From the NCBI GenBank assembly GCA_964514055.1, contig CAZEPB010000025.1, positions 1-23,808 of the forward strand: DNA of 23,808 nt, written 5' to 3'. A program made the translations under genes and the position numbers. Below, piece by piece: positions 1 through 7,989 of this stretch. This stretch comes from SG8-32-3 sp964514055 (GTDB lineage: Archaea > Thermoproteota > Bathyarchaeia > Bathyarchaeales > Bathycorpusculaceae). The notes below the pieces were generated by a model. The model was not told the origin of the DNA. It saw nothing but the letters and a program-made list of their open reading frames with translations, and ran no database searches. Numbering within the stretch: the first letter of the stretch is position 1; each line of letters opens with the position of its first letter.

Positions 1-980
1 TCCACAAAGCTAAGATGGGATTACGTGCCGCCAAGAAGTACGTGGGCGAACTGACTGTAAGAGACATCGGGTTGCCCCATGAACTGGAGAAGTTTGCTGG
101 TCCCGGCGACGTTCTGCTGGTGAAGAAAACGCGAACCGCAAGCGCGCACAAGGGCGATTTTGGTCGTTTGCTGGTTATCGGCGGCAGTAAGGTTTTTTCA
201 GGTGCACCCGCCTTGGTTTCGTTGGCTGCCCTGCGAACAGGCGTGGACATCGCTTATCTCGCCGCACCCGCCAAAACCGCGTACGCCGTCTCTTCAGTGT
301 CCCCCAACTTGATAACTCTGAAGCTTAAAGGTAACCATCTGAGCGCGAGTAACATCACAGCGTTACAGCAGTACTTGGAAACGGTTGACGCCGTTGTCAT
401 GGGACCTGGCTTGGGCGTGCACGCTGAAACCCGAGACTTCGTCCAAGCATGTGTGTCTGCCATCGAAAGCGCGGGCAAACCACTGCTGCTGGACGCTGAC
501 GGCTTAAAAGCCTTCGCCCAATTCAAACGCCCGTTAAAAGTGCCGCTTGTTCTCACGCCGCACGCTGGCGAATACGCCATACTCACAGGTCGAAAGCTAC
601 CTGAAAATGTTAAAGAGGGCATTGCTGAGGTGCAGAAGACAGCTGCAGAACTTAAGGCTGTGGTGCTGTTGAAGGGGCAAGTGGATGTGGTGTGCGATGC
701 GAAACGGGTTAAATTGAACTTCACTGGTAATCCTGGCATGACGGTTGGCGGCACGGGCGATGTTCTTTCAGGCGTAGTTGGCGCTTTGTTAGCGCAGAAG
801 GCGGACCCTTTTGAGGCGGCTGTGGCTGGAGCTTTCGTTAATGGAGCGGCAGGAGACTTCGTTGCAGGAGAAAAAGGCTATCACTTGGTAGCCACTGACC
901 TTCTCGACCAGATTCCCCGCGTTTTAGACGACCCCATGAGTCACTTGAAGGTGCGAAGAACAGGTGGAAAAGGCGCCTAG
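1..980 (+). CDS. nnr: Bifunctional NAD(P)H-hydrate repair enzyme, C-terminal ADP-dependent dehydratase part (5' end outside window)
   Basis: The reading frame is open from the left edge, so the gene is cut. The first readable residues, HKAKMGLRAAKKYVGEL then DIGLP, match the linker that joins the NnrE epimerase to the NnrD dehydratase in fused Nnr proteins. The ATG at 15 is therefore probably internal. The ribokinase-like dehydratase fold shows KGDFGRLLVIGGS (nucleotide loop), a glycine-rich MGPGLG, LLLDADGLKAF, VLTPHAGEYAILTG and NPGMTVGGTGDVLSG with the catalytic aspartate. By family knowledge it removes water from hydrated NADH or NADPH using ADP, after the lost N-terminal domain has epimerised the R form. 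The stop codon lies inside the start of the next gene, tsr3, suggesting one transcript. Function is secure for the visible part; the presence of the epimerase domain is inferred from the linker. Confidence 0.93.
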   Translation, partial: HKAKMGLRAAKKYVGELTVRDIGLPHELEKFAGPGDVLLVKKTRTASAHKGDFGRLLVIGGSKVFSGAPALVSLAALRTGVDIAYLAAPAKTAYAVSSVSPNLITLKLKGNHLSASNITALQQYLETVDAVVMGPGLGVHAETRDFVQACVSAIESAGKPLLLDADGLKAFAQFKRPLKVPLVLTPHAGEYAILTGRKLPENVKEGIAEVQKTAAELKAVVLLKGQVDVVCDAKRVKLNFTGNPGMTVGGTGDVLSGVVGALLAQKADPFEAAVAGAFVNGAAGDFVAGEKGYHLVATDLLDQIPRVLDDPMSHLKVRRTGGKGA

Positions 981-1494
981 GTTAACCATTTACCACGCGA
1001 AACAGTGTGACCCGAAACGTTGCACGGGCTTGAAGCTTAAACGCCACGGGCTTGCTAGGGTTGTTACTAGCATCAGGTTTCTGCCGAAGCGCGCTATTGT
1101 CCTTAACCCGTTTGGGGAGATAGCTTTCTCGCCTGCTGATAGGCAACGCATTCAGAATTTTGGTCTGGCAGCGTTGGATTGCAGTTGGGAGCATGCGCAA
1201 AAAGTCCTTTCGACTCATGTGAAAGGCACAAGCCGTTGCTTGCCCATTTTATTCGCTGGGAACCCGACTAATTATGCTAAGGCAACTAAGTTGTCCACGG
1301 TTGAAGCTCTCGCTGGAGCTTTGTACATAGCAGGATTCAAGGATGAAGCAGAGAAAGTGCTTTCGATTTTTAAATGGGGGCACACTTTTCTGGAGTTAAA
1401 TCAGGCGCTGCTTGAGAACTACGCTTCCGCAAAGGACAGTACGGAAATAATAGAAATGCAACGTAGCTTCACTCGTGGGGCAAGCGTGTCTTAG
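964..1494 (+). CDS. tsr3: Tsr3-family 16S/18S rRNA aminocarboxypropyltransferase
   Basis: This 176-residue protein (DUF367 plus RLI-like domain) matches Tsr3, which transfers the 3-amino-3-carboxypropyl group of S-adenosylmethionine to a hypermodified uridine/pseudouridine in helix 31 of small-subunit rRNA. Visible signatures are DPKRCTGLKL near the N terminus, NPFGEIAFSPADR, LDCSWEHA, RCLPILFAGNPTNYAKATKL, STVEALAGALYIAGF and WGHTFLELN followed by LLENYA, in family order and at about full length. The start is GTG at 964, giving a 17-base overlap with the end of nnr in another frame. The two are probably translationally coupled, although their functions (cofactor repair and ribosome biogenesis) are unrelated. 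No truncation or missing motif is seen. Confidence 0.92.
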   Translation: MEKAPRLTIYHAKQCDPKRCTGLKLKRHGLARVVTSIRFLPKRAIVLNPFGEIAFSPADRQRIQNFGLAALDCSWEHAQKVLSTHVKGTSRCLPILFAGNPTNYAKATKLSTVEALAGALYIAGFKDEAEKVLSIFKWGHTFLELNQALLENYASAKDSTEIIEMQRSFTRGASVS

Positions 1495-1605
1495 CGTGTT
1501 TGAAATGTGTTTGGATGATGCTTTTGTATACAAAACCGTTTTTCCTTCATTTTCTGTTCATTTGCGAGAATGGTTTATTAGAGAAAAAATGGAAATGAAG
1601 TAAAT

Positions 1606-2256
1606 ATGGCGTTTACGACAGAGTTTTTTCTGTTCTTGGCGTCTGTGGTGCTTATCTCTCTAACAGGAGTCTTGATGCCTGGACCTTTATTCGCGGTTAC
1701 AATTGAGAAAGCGGCTAAACGCAAGAGTGCTGGTTTGCTTATTGCCGTGGGTCACGGGATAGTAGAGTTTCCGCTAATGTTTCTCATCTATTATGGAATT
1801 GAGCAAGTTGTTGCCTCTGAAATTTTGCAAACAGTGCAGATTACCGTTGGGTTGGTTGGAGGGTTGTTGATGATTGTTATGGGCGTTCAAACGTTCAGAA
1901 ACAGAAATAGAACAGTTGAGAAATACGAAAGCCCAAAACATGAATCTTTAATTGCGGGAATTTGGACCACAGCCGCCAATGCCGGTTTCATTTTATGGTG
2001 GTTGACGGTTGGCACTGCGCTTATAATAACCGCTAGAGTTTTTGGACTGCTGGCATTCATGGTTTTCGCACTGGTTCATTGGCTCTGTGATTTCTTCTGG
2101 TATACTGGTATATCCTTAGCAATTTTTAAGTCAAGGCAGTTCTGGACGGCAAGAGTGCACCAAGCAATTTTCCTCTTCTGCTTCGCAGTCTTGGTGTGTT
2201 TCGGAGTATGGTTCTTCAGTTCAGCCTTGTGGTCAGCAATCAGCACGTTAATTTAG
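1606..2256 (+). CDS. LysE/RhtB-family amino acid exporter
   Basis: This 216-residue membrane protein has about six hydrophobic segments. The N-terminal segment ends in LTGVLMPGPLFAVTIEKAAKRKSAG, with the MPGP motif characteristic of LysE/RhtB translocators, followed by a glycine-rich helix (LIAVGHGIVEFPLMF). A second half with WTTAANAGFILWW and two further helices completes the usual 200-220 residue length. Family members export amino acids or related small solutes by proton exchange; the substrate cannot be read from sequence. The gene follows a 111-base gap after tsr3. The macro-domain gene begins 16 bases after its stop, so the two are probably co-transcribed. The ATG at 1606 lacks a strong ribosome binding site, but the membrane segment starts immediately after it, which supports the choice. 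Confidence 0.87.
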   Translation: MAFTTEFFLFLASVVLISLTGVLMPGPLFAVTIEKAAKRKSAGLLIAVGHGIVEFPLMFLIYYGIEQVVASEILQTVQITVGLVGGLLMIVMGVQTFRNRNRTVEKYESPKHESLIAGIWTTAANAGFILWWLTVGTALIITARVFGLLAFMVFALVHWLCDFFWYTGISLAIFKSRQFWTARVHQAIFLFCFAVLVCFGVWFFSSALWSAISTLI

Positions 2257-2272
2257 GAATGGTGAAAAAGAA

Positions 2273-2830
2273 GTGCGAAATGAGTTTAAAATTGGAAAAG
2301 CAACCGTGCGGTTAGTTAGAGCAGACATAACTGAAATGGAGACCGACGCCATAGTGAACGCGGCTAATCATTCACTTATGGGCGGCGGAGGCGTCGACGG
2401 AGCAATCCACCGCAGAGGCGGACCAAAAATACTCGAGGAGTGCAAGAGAATACGGGCTACAGAATGGCCTCAAGGTCTCCCAACGGGAAAAGCCGTCATA
2501 ACTTCCGCGGGCAACCTCAAGGCTAAGCACGTGATTCACACGGTCGGACCAGTTTGGCGCGGAGGAAGCCGCGGTGAACCCGAGTTGCTGGCGCAGGCTT
2601 ATCAGAACTCGCTGAGGCTCGCCGTGGCGGAGGGGTTGAACAGTGTGGCGTTTCCGTCTATAAGCACGGGTGCCTATGGCTATCCAGTTGAGGACGCGTG
2701 CCGTGTAGCCTTGAAAGCGGTGAAGGAGTTTCTGGAAAAAGAGGACAATTTGGACGAAGTGGTTTTTGTCTTGTTTTCTGAAGGGGCGCTTGAAGTCTAC
2801 TTGGGCAAAGCAAAGGAAATGTTGACCTGA
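2273..2830 (+). CDS. Macro-domain protein, probable O-acetyl-ADP-ribose deacetylase / ADP-ribosyl hydrolase
   Basis: This is a stand-alone macro domain of 185 residues, the normal size for the YmdB/MacroD class. Diagnostic features are TDAIVNAANHSLMGGGGVDGAIHRRGG (ADP-ribose binding asparagines and the glycine-rich loop with the conserved aspartate), GKAVITSAGNLKAKHVIHTVGP, and SISTGAYGYPVEDACRVAL (phosphate loop). Family enzymes hydrolyse O-acetyl-ADP-ribose or remove ADP-ribose from proteins or nucleic acids. The start is GTG, 16 bases behind the LysE-type gene, with GGTGA about 9 bases upstream. It ends convergently with the AOR gene, only 65 bases away. The exact substrate is not determinable. 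Confidence 0.92.
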   Translation: MRNEFKIGKATVRLVRADITEMETDAIVNAANHSLMGGGGVDGAIHRRGGPKILEECKRIRATEWPQGLPTGKAVITSAGNLKAKHVIHTVGPVWRGGSRGEPELLAQAYQNSLRLAVAEGLNSVAFPSISTGAYGYPVEDACRVALKAVKEFLEKEDNLDEVVFVLFSEGALEVYLGKAKEMLT

Positions 2831-2895
2831 AGAAGTAAAGATCCTCTACTGGTTTCTGCATTGAATGGCTATGAGGTCCCACGTAGGTGAACCTT

Positions 2896-5019
2896 TCAGG
2901 TTTTGCGGTGAAGGAGTTCAATGACATCTGGGAAGTCTATGCCTAACGCATTTGCCTTCTCTATTGTCGGCACTCCATTCGGCGTCCACCCGCGCCGCTT
3001 GTAAACCGCGTCCTTCAGCTTCTCGTATTCCGCCTCTCGGTATTTCCTCAGTGCAGCCATCTTCTCCTCTGTCGTCTTGCTCGTAGGGTCAATGCCGAGC
3101 TCTTCTTTGAGTTGCTTGTCGTAGCGTTCCCTGCGGCTTTCGTACTCCTTCTTTGTCACGGGACCAACTGCGCGGTACGGCACCGTGTCGTGTTCTCGTG
3201 TTCCGTAGCCCATGCGCAGGTTGAAGATGCGCTGGAAATTGTAAACTTTTTCACTCATCAGTATCAGGTCGTCTCCCGTGACTTTTCTGCCTGTGACGGC
3301 GTAGAACAGTTTAGCGTAGTTTTCAACGTGCGCCATGACCTTTGTGGGTTCCTTCGTTTGCTTGTTGCCTTCTGGTATAACGTCGTTCCACGGAAGCTTG
3401 CACAAGCCGTTCAAGCCGAACCACGTGCGCCACATCGGAAACCAGTGCAGATTCTCGGCTTTCTGCTTGAAAGTGGGCATCAGGTTATGTACCATGTCAA
3501 GAAATATCAGCCACGCCTCGTCATGCTGCGGACCTTTCAACGTCAAGCCGTAACCCCCCTGCTGCGCTAGAGACTCCTTGGTCACGTACTCGGAGAATTC
3601 CAGCCCTTTGGACTCCATGCCGATGTCTTGCATAATCGCCGCGTCTGCGCCGTACTTCTCGGCAAACAGCTTCTTCATCCGCCTTATGCCCTGTCCTACC
3701 ACGGTGCCGAAGTCCTCGCCGCGAGCCATCTGGTGCACAAGCTCTAACGCTGCGTCCTTGTTGCCAAACCGCAGGTCTAAGCCGCCTGTGGCTTTTTTGT
3801 CAATCAAGCTCATCTCGTAGCATTCCATTGCGAAGGCGGTTGCGGTTCCTATGCTAATCGTGTCCAAGCCGTAAATGTCACAGTAATAATTCATCTCGAT
3901 AACGTGGTCCACGTCGAAAATTCCGCAGTTGCTGCCCACACCTGCCGCTGTTTCGTACTCAGGACCAGTAACGAAAACCCGCTGCCCTTTGTACGGTCCA
4001 GTCTTAAGCTCAAAATTCTTCACCACATGAGAACATGACAAGGAACAGCCCATCCAGCAGCCGTCAAACCCCGCGTCGAACTTCTTTCGGTGCACTTCCC
4101 TGCCCAGCTTCTCCGCGTCAGGATGGCACCCATATCTGAAATTGTTCACTGGCAACAGGTCAAAATCGTTCATTGCAGACACAAGCTGCGGAGAACCAAC
4201 AACCGACATCTCGCTTTGTTTCGGGTCAAGCGCCCTTATTTCCCTGTTATACGCGGTGCCAATTTCCCTTACCAACGTGGCGTCAGCCGGGCCATTACTC
4301 TCAACAGTGATTTTCCCCGAATACTTGACCACGATAGCCTTGATTTTCTTGTTGCGCAGCACCGTGCCTATTCCGCCTCTGCCAGCCTGCTTAAGCCTGT
4401 GAATGCGCCGCGCCGCGTCATACCACGAAATGTTAAGGCACCCCATCAAAGTGTGCTCCGCACCTGGACCTGCTGAAACCACGGAAATGCTGATTGGCTT
4501 GCCGCCGCCGTACTTCTCCGCCATGGCTTCCACGACCAAATGCGTCTCCGAAGGAAGCTCAGTTGCATTTTCAACTTGGACTCGGCACGCGTCGCCGTCG
4601 ATGAATATGACCACTTCAGACTTGGGTTTGCCCTGCACTTCGAGGGCGTCCCACCCCGCGAATTTCAGGTAAGGACCAAAATAGCCGCCTACGTTAGAGT
4701 CCACGACTATGCCTGTTAAAGGTGAAATGGCCACGGCGATGCTTTTCCCAGCGCCAGGGTAAACAGGAATGCCTCCTAACGGTCCTGCGGCTAAGCACAC
4801 CTCGTTTTCAGGGTCATCCCACTTTATTATTCGGTCTTTAGGCAGCGCGTTCCAGAGCAGCCGAATGTCGAAGCCGCGTCCGCCCGTGAAGGTTTCTTTC
4901 ATTTTTTCCGAGACTGGTCTGCTTGTAACTTTCATTTCTGAAAGGTTAACGTACAAGGTTCGGTTGTTGTAGCCCCTTTCAATTTTCTTGGGGGAATATG
5001 TAAAATCAACTAATGCCAT
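2896..5019 (-). CDS. Tungsten-dependent aldehyde:ferredoxin oxidoreductase family protein
   Basis: The 707-residue protein belongs to the AOR family, enzymes with a tungsten bis-pterin cofactor and one [4Fe-4S] cluster that oxidise aldehydes to carboxylic acids and reduce ferredoxin. Family signatures are FTGGRGFDIRLLWN (about 44-57), SPLTGIVVDSNVGGYFGP (99-116), AGRGGIGTVLRNKKIKAI (212-229), GPEYETAAGVGSNCG (352-366) and CDIYGLDTIS (380-389), a pterin-binding motif. Cluster ligands appear to be C321, C325, C329 and C540. The first three are spaced CX3CX3C, unlike the classical CX2CX3C. The C terminus is longer than the roughly 605-residue archaeal prototypes, with a charged helical stretch (about 630-680) before the usual RGWTPNGVPT tail. 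The ATG start is preceded by AGGTGAAATA. It is divergent from pelota. The substrate is unknown. Confidence 0.93.
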   Translation of the reverse strand: MALVDFTYSPKKIERGYNNRTLYVNLSEMKVTSRPVSEKMKETFTGGRGFDIRLLWNALPKDRIIKWDDPENEVCLAAGPLGGIPVYPGAGKSIAVAISPLTGIVVDSNVGGYFGPYLKFAGWDALEVQGKPKSEVVIFIDGDACRVQVENATELPSETHLVVEAMAEKYGGGKPISISVVSAGPGAEHTLMGCLNISWYDAARRIHRLKQAGRGGIGTVLRNKKIKAIVVKYSGKITVESNGPADATLVREIGTAYNREIRALDPKQSEMSVVGSPQLVSAMNDFDLLPVNNFRYGCHPDAEKLGREVHRKKFDAGFDGCWMGCSLSCSHVVKNFELKTGPYKGQRVFVTGPEYETAAGVGSNCGIFDVDHVIEMNYYCDIYGLDTISIGTATAFAMECYEMSLIDKKATGGLDLRFGNKDAALELVHQMARGEDFGTVVGQGIRRMKKLFAEKYGADAAIMQDIGMESKGLEFSEYVTKESLAQQGGYGLTLKGPQHDEAWLIFLDMVHNLMPTFKQKAENLHWFPMWRTWFGLNGLCKLPWNDVIPEGNKQTKEPTKVMAHVENYAKLFYAVTGRKVTGDDLILMSEKVYNFQRIFNLRMGYGTREHDTVPYRAVGPVTKKEYESRRERYDKQLKEELGIDPTSKTTEEKMAALRKYREAEYEKLKDAVYKRRGWTPNGVPTIEKANALGIDFPDVIELLHRKT

Positions 5020-5060
5020 TATTTCACCTATTTTACTGTGGAACCTGAAAGTGACAAACA

Positions 5061-5071
5061 GAATTATAGAC
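5061..5071 (-). promoter_or_regulatory. TATA-like element for the AOR gene
   Basis: On the minus strand this reads GTCTATAATTC, centred about 45 bases before the AOR ATG. An archaeal start site about 25 bases downstream would give a short leader that still contains the AGGTGA ribosome binding site. It lies in the 128-base divergent region shared with pelota. This is a sequence-pattern inference only. Confidence 0.4.
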
Positions 5072-5137
5072 TTTTCGACGGAATCCGCTAGTTTTTAGTA
5101 AGTGAAAGTTATTTACAGACTCAACAAATCTATGTTA

Positions 5138-5144
5138 GAGGCGG
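5138..5144 (+). promoter_or_regulatory. Ribosome binding site of pelota
   Basis: GAGGCGG lies three bases before the ATG at 5148. It is GAGG-like but unusually close to the start. The start is still secure, because the protein begins with the canonical pelota N terminus MKIIGKNL. Confidence 0.5.
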
Positions 5145-5147
5145 AAA

Positions 5148-6236
5148 ATGAAGATTATTGGAAAAAACCTCCGCCAAGGCTTCGTTAAGGTGGTTCCCAC
5201 CTCTGATGACGACCTTTGGCACCTGTACAACGTCATCTACAAGGGCGACGAGGTTTACGCTTACTCTTCAAGAGCGATAAAGTCTGACCAAGAATATTCG
5301 CGTCCAAAGAGCGGTGAGCGTGTCTCCGCGTTCATGGGTGTTACTGTTGAATCCGTAGCGTGGGACAGGTTTCTGGGCAAGCTACGCGTGCACGGGTTAA
5401 TCATCCACGCACCCGACATTATTCCAACAGGCGCTCATCACACTTTGAGCATAGCATTAAACCAGCCCTTAACAATCGTGAAGAAGGAATGGCCTAAGCA
5501 TCTTCTTGACAGGCTGACACGGGCGAGCAGAACCGAAAAACCAATGATAATTCTCGCCATAGACGACGAAGGCTTCGCTGTAGCCGAGACCAGACAGTAC
5601 GGCGTGGACATCAAAGTGGAAGAGCGCATGAAACTTCCTGGAAAACTTGAAGCCGACAAACGCGCCGCTGCCACAAAAGAATACTTCAAACGTGCGGTCA
5701 ACAGCCTAAACCAGCTCTGGTCCACAAGGCACAGCCCAATAGTCATCGTGGGCGTGGACTTCGTGAAAAACAACTTCGCAAAATTCCTAACAAACGAGGC
5801 TGCAGACATGGCTAAGTCGGTCGTGGACGTAAAGAGCGTCAACAACGGAGGCGTAAGCGGCATTTACGAAGCGCTACGTTCAGGAGTGCTCCTGAGAGCA
5901 GCAAAGCAAATGCGCGTTGTTGATGAAACCGAAGTCATGGAGGAAGTTATGAAGCGGCTGGGAAAAAGCGAAGGCACAGTCACCTATGGGTTGGACGCGG
6001 TTGAAAACGCCGTTGCTATGGGCGCCGTTGAAAAACTGGTGGTGGCAGACACGGTGCTGCGGGAAGCAGACGAAGAACAACGCTTACACTTGGAGAAGCT
6101 CATGCGAGAAGCCGAACAACGCAGAGGCACCATAACCGTAGTCAGCACAGAACACGAAGCAGGCGAACAACTCCAAGCACTAACAGGAATCGCAGCACTC
6201 CTCAGATTCCCAATAAATGGTGTTTATCAAAAATAG
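5148..6236 (+). CDS. pelA: Pelota (Dom34), mRNA surveillance and ribosome rescue factor
   Basis: The 362-residue protein is a full-length archaeal pelota with all three domains. Residues 1-130 are the Sm-like N-terminal domain that probes the empty A site. Residues about 132-265 are the eRF1-like central domain (MIILAIDDEGFAVAETRQYGV, then IVIVGVDFVKNNFAKF and NNGGVSGIYEALRSGVLLRA). Residues about 268-362 are the C-terminal domain (VTYGLDAVENAVAMGAVEKLVVAD, ending TEHEAGEQLQALTGIAALLRFPI). There is no GGQ in the central-domain loop, as expected for pelota, which promotes subunit splitting with ABCE1 rather than peptide release. The gene is divergent from AOR and is followed by a short hairpin. 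A second, shorter eRF1/pelota-related gene lies at 12611-13342. Confidence 0.96.
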   Translation: MKIIGKNLRQGFVKVVPTSDDDLWHLYNVIYKGDEVYAYSSRAIKSDQEYSRPKSGERVSAFMGVTVESVAWDRFLGKLRVHGLIIHAPDIIPTGAHHTLSIALNQPLTIVKKEWPKHLLDRLTRASRTEKPMIILAIDDEGFAVAETRQYGVDIKVEERMKLPGKLEADKRAAATKEYFKRAVNSLNQLWSTRHSPIVIVGVDFVKNNFAKFLTNEAADMAKSVVDVKSVNNGGVSGIYEALRSGVLLRAAKQMRVVDETEVMEEVMKRLGKSEGTVTYGLDAVENAVAMGAVEKLVVADTVLREADEEQRLHLEKLMREAEQRRGTITVVSTEHEAGEQLQALTGIAALLRFPINGVYQK

Positions 6237-6254
6237 CAACTTTGAATAGTTGCT
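6235..6254 (+). terminator. Hairpin immediately after pelota
   Basis: AGCAACT (6235-6241), a six-base loop, and AGTTGCT (6248-6254) form a perfect 7-bp stem that begins inside the pelota stop codon. No long T run follows, so it may be an mRNA 3'-end processing or stability element rather than an intrinsic terminator. Confidence 0.35.
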
Positions 6255-6318
6255 CACAGACGCTACCCCTCCCCTTTGAATACACGGCGCTTATCAAAAA
6301 ATAAAGCTTATTAGGTCG

Positions 6319-6337
6319 TTTCATGCAATACATGAAA
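6319..6337. repeat. Inverted repeat in the pelota / coiled-coil gene gap
   Basis: TTTCATG, five bases (CAATA), CATGAAA form a perfect 7-bp dyad within a gap of about 280 bases (6237-6515) that otherwise holds AT-rich sequence without a gene. The symmetry and size suit a dimeric regulator operator, but no regulator is known for it and chance cannot be excluded. Confidence 0.3.
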
Positions 6338-6515
6338 TCAGTTGAGATGTCTGTTATATCTATAAGACGTCTTTAGGAGAAGTCTCTTAGTTGGTCTATA
6401 ACCTCTTCAAAGGAAATAAAAATAATTGGAAAAAGCTTTTAGCTTCTAAAGAAGAGACACGTATCCGCCTTCATTCGAAGCGAGGCATATGGACCATCAG
6501 CGGGAAGTGATTTGG

Positions 6516-6998
6516 ATGATGAAAAAAAACTTGGCAATAATCGCTCTCTTAATAATAGTCATAAGCTTGACTGTTATTACAGGTGTATTGTATTTACAGA
6601 TCCAAATTTTAAACCATGAAAACCAAATTTTAAACCATGAAAAGGATGTTCTTCAAAGTGAAGTTGAGGAAGTCCAAGCACCTTATCTGATTAACATTGG
6701 AGTAACCACGGGTGTCAAGCCTGTAGCAGGTGAATATGGACAGGATATTTCTCTTTGGAGAATCTGGGTTTCAGGTTCCGTATTAAATGCTGGTTTGGAA
6801 ACAGCAGAGAATGTTCGCTTTGAAGTAGTAGCTTACGGAACGAATGGTGAAGAACTCTTCAGAGGAGAAACCAACAATCAAGGTTCTATTGTAAGATATG
6901 AAACAATCACCGTCTATGGCTATGTAGTTACAGATCTTACAACAGACACATACATTGATCGTTTAGAAGCTAGCCCAATCTGTGATAATTCACGATAG
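6516..6998 (+). CDS. Small membrane-anchored protein with coiled coil and extracytoplasmic beta domain
   Basis: The product is about 160 residues. It begins MMKKNL, followed by one hydrophobic segment (AIIALLIIVISLTVITGVLYL), a short coiled coil containing two exact heptads QILNHEN/QILNHEK, and a beta-rich domain. The segment WVSGSVLNAGLETAENVRFEVVAYG resembles FxLYD-type domains of archaeal and bacterial surface proteins. The frame is open to an earlier ATG at 6489. I prefer 6516 because GGAAGTGA, close to the ideal GGAGGTGA, lies just upstream of it. Topology predicts a cytoplasmic N terminus with the body outside the cell. The gene stands alone, flanked by convergent DUF362. The function is unrecognised, and the sequence looks more AT-rich than its neighbours. 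Confidence 0.72.
   Translation: MMKKNLAIIALLIIVISLTVITGVLYLQIQILNHENQILNHEKDVLQSEVEEVQAPYLINIGVTTGVKPVAGEYGQDISLWRIWVSGSVLNAGLETAENVRFEVVAYGTNGEELFRGETNNQGSIVRYETITVYGYVVTDLTTDTYIDRLEASPICDNSR
6603..6644 (+). repeat. Tandem 21-base repeat, two copies
   Basis: Copies at 6603-6623 and 6624-6644 differ only in the last base (C versus G). Each encodes seven residues, QILNHEN and QILNHEK, exactly one coiled-coil heptad, so the duplication lengthens the predicted stalk by one heptad in frame. Confidence 0.9.
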
Positions 6999-7118
6999 CA
7001 AGAATCACTGCTGAAGAAATCCCCTCTCTCTGAAACAACAATGGATAATAACGAGGCGACAGAAAAGCGCAACACTAAGACGAAGTTAGAACATACTATA
7101 ATTGAAACCGATTTCATG

Positions 7119-7952
7119 CTATTTCTGTTTAAAGTTTCTTTTGACTTTTTCCAGTTTTTCACCTAGAACTTCAGCGTCGCTCCTTCCTAAGCCTTTTTCG
7201 TAGGCTTTGCGTATGTGCTTTATCTCGTAAGGGTTGAAGCCCATAATTCGAGCGGCTGTGGCGTCCGTGGCAACCACATCTGTTCCTGCGATTATGAGGT
7301 TCATCTGGACTGGTGTGCCATCTATGGGGCCTTCTCCTTCCATGCCTACGAAACCGTCTATGACCGTTAACGCTTGCTTAAGCACGGTGTTAATGTCGAC
7401 CACGACTTTGCTTATGCCTTTCATATGATATTTGGCTTTGAACTTGTCAGGAAGCAAGCCGAACATGTTCTTCATTCCCAAAGTTACGGTGGTGTTAACG
7501 TGCGTTTTGAGTTTCGCCGCGCTTATAACCGCGGATTCGGTGACCAGACGCGGCACAGTTATGCTCTTCAACACTTCACCGTTAGGCACATCGAGCTTAA
7601 CGCGGTCTTCAACGTGCCGAAGGTTGAGCCATTCAACGCCGTTGCGGCTGCACATGTCTTTCATGCCTGTTGCTTCGAAGGCTTTGTCCGCGTTCGTAAT
7701 TGTCGCGTCTGACTCTACAACGTAGACTTTCACGGGCAAATCCTCCAGTTTCTTGATTATGGCTTCAACTACGATGGGGTCTGTGGTTGCGCCCGTGTCC
7801 CACGTCTTGTCCGTGATGAAGTTAACCTTGATAAGCACTTTATCGTAACCCGCAAGCGCGTTCTTGTAGTCAATTAAGTCCAGCGCTTTGAAAACTGGCG
7901 CGTGACCTCTCTCGCCTTTAACAACAGCCACAACCGAAGACCCTGCTTGCAT
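7119..7952 (-). CDS. DUF362 family protein, last gene of the methanofuran run
   Basis: The 277-residue protein matches the DUF362 domain: VLIKVNFI near residue 40, then TTDPIVVEAIIKKL, VYVVESDATI, AVISAAKLKTHVNTTVTLGMKNMFGLLP, VVVDINTVLKQALTVIDGFVGMEGEGP and NLIIAGTDVVATDATAARIMGF. Many DUF362 proteins carry a C-terminal 2[4Fe-4S] ferredoxin domain. This one does not and has a single cysteine, so it is the cluster-free type. It starts at an ATG 37 bases after the stop of mfnE on the same strand and is probably co-transcribed with mfnB-D-F-E. No biochemical role in methanofuran synthesis is established for the family to my knowledge, so any link rests on position. The ribosome binding site is weak. 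Confidence 0.88.
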   Translation of the reverse strand: MQAGSSVVAVVKGERGHAPVFKALDLIDYKNALAGYDKVLIKVNFITDKTWDTGATTDPIVVEAIIKKLEDLPVKVYVVESDATITNADKAFEATGMKDMCSRNGVEWLNLRHVEDRVKLDVPNGEVLKSITVPRLVTESAVISAAKLKTHVNTTVTLGMKNMFGLLPDKFKAKYHMKGISKVVVDINTVLKQALTVIDGFVGMEGEGPIDGTPVQMNLIIAGTDVVATDATAARIMGFNPYEIKHIRKAYEKGLGRSDAEVLGEKLEKVKRNFKQK

Positions 7953-7989
7953 AAGAATACCAGCGAAACTCTACATATAACCGTGTCTA

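Noticed and set aside
254..754. 166-residue open frame antisense to the NAD(P)HX dehydratase
   Set aside because: It lies wholly opposite a well-recognised gene, has low-complexity Ser/Thr/Pro composition and no domain; a reverse-strand shadow.
3112..3570. 152-residue open frame antisense to the AOR gene
   Set aside because: It is fully inside the AOR coding region, with no ribosome binding site or recognisable motif.
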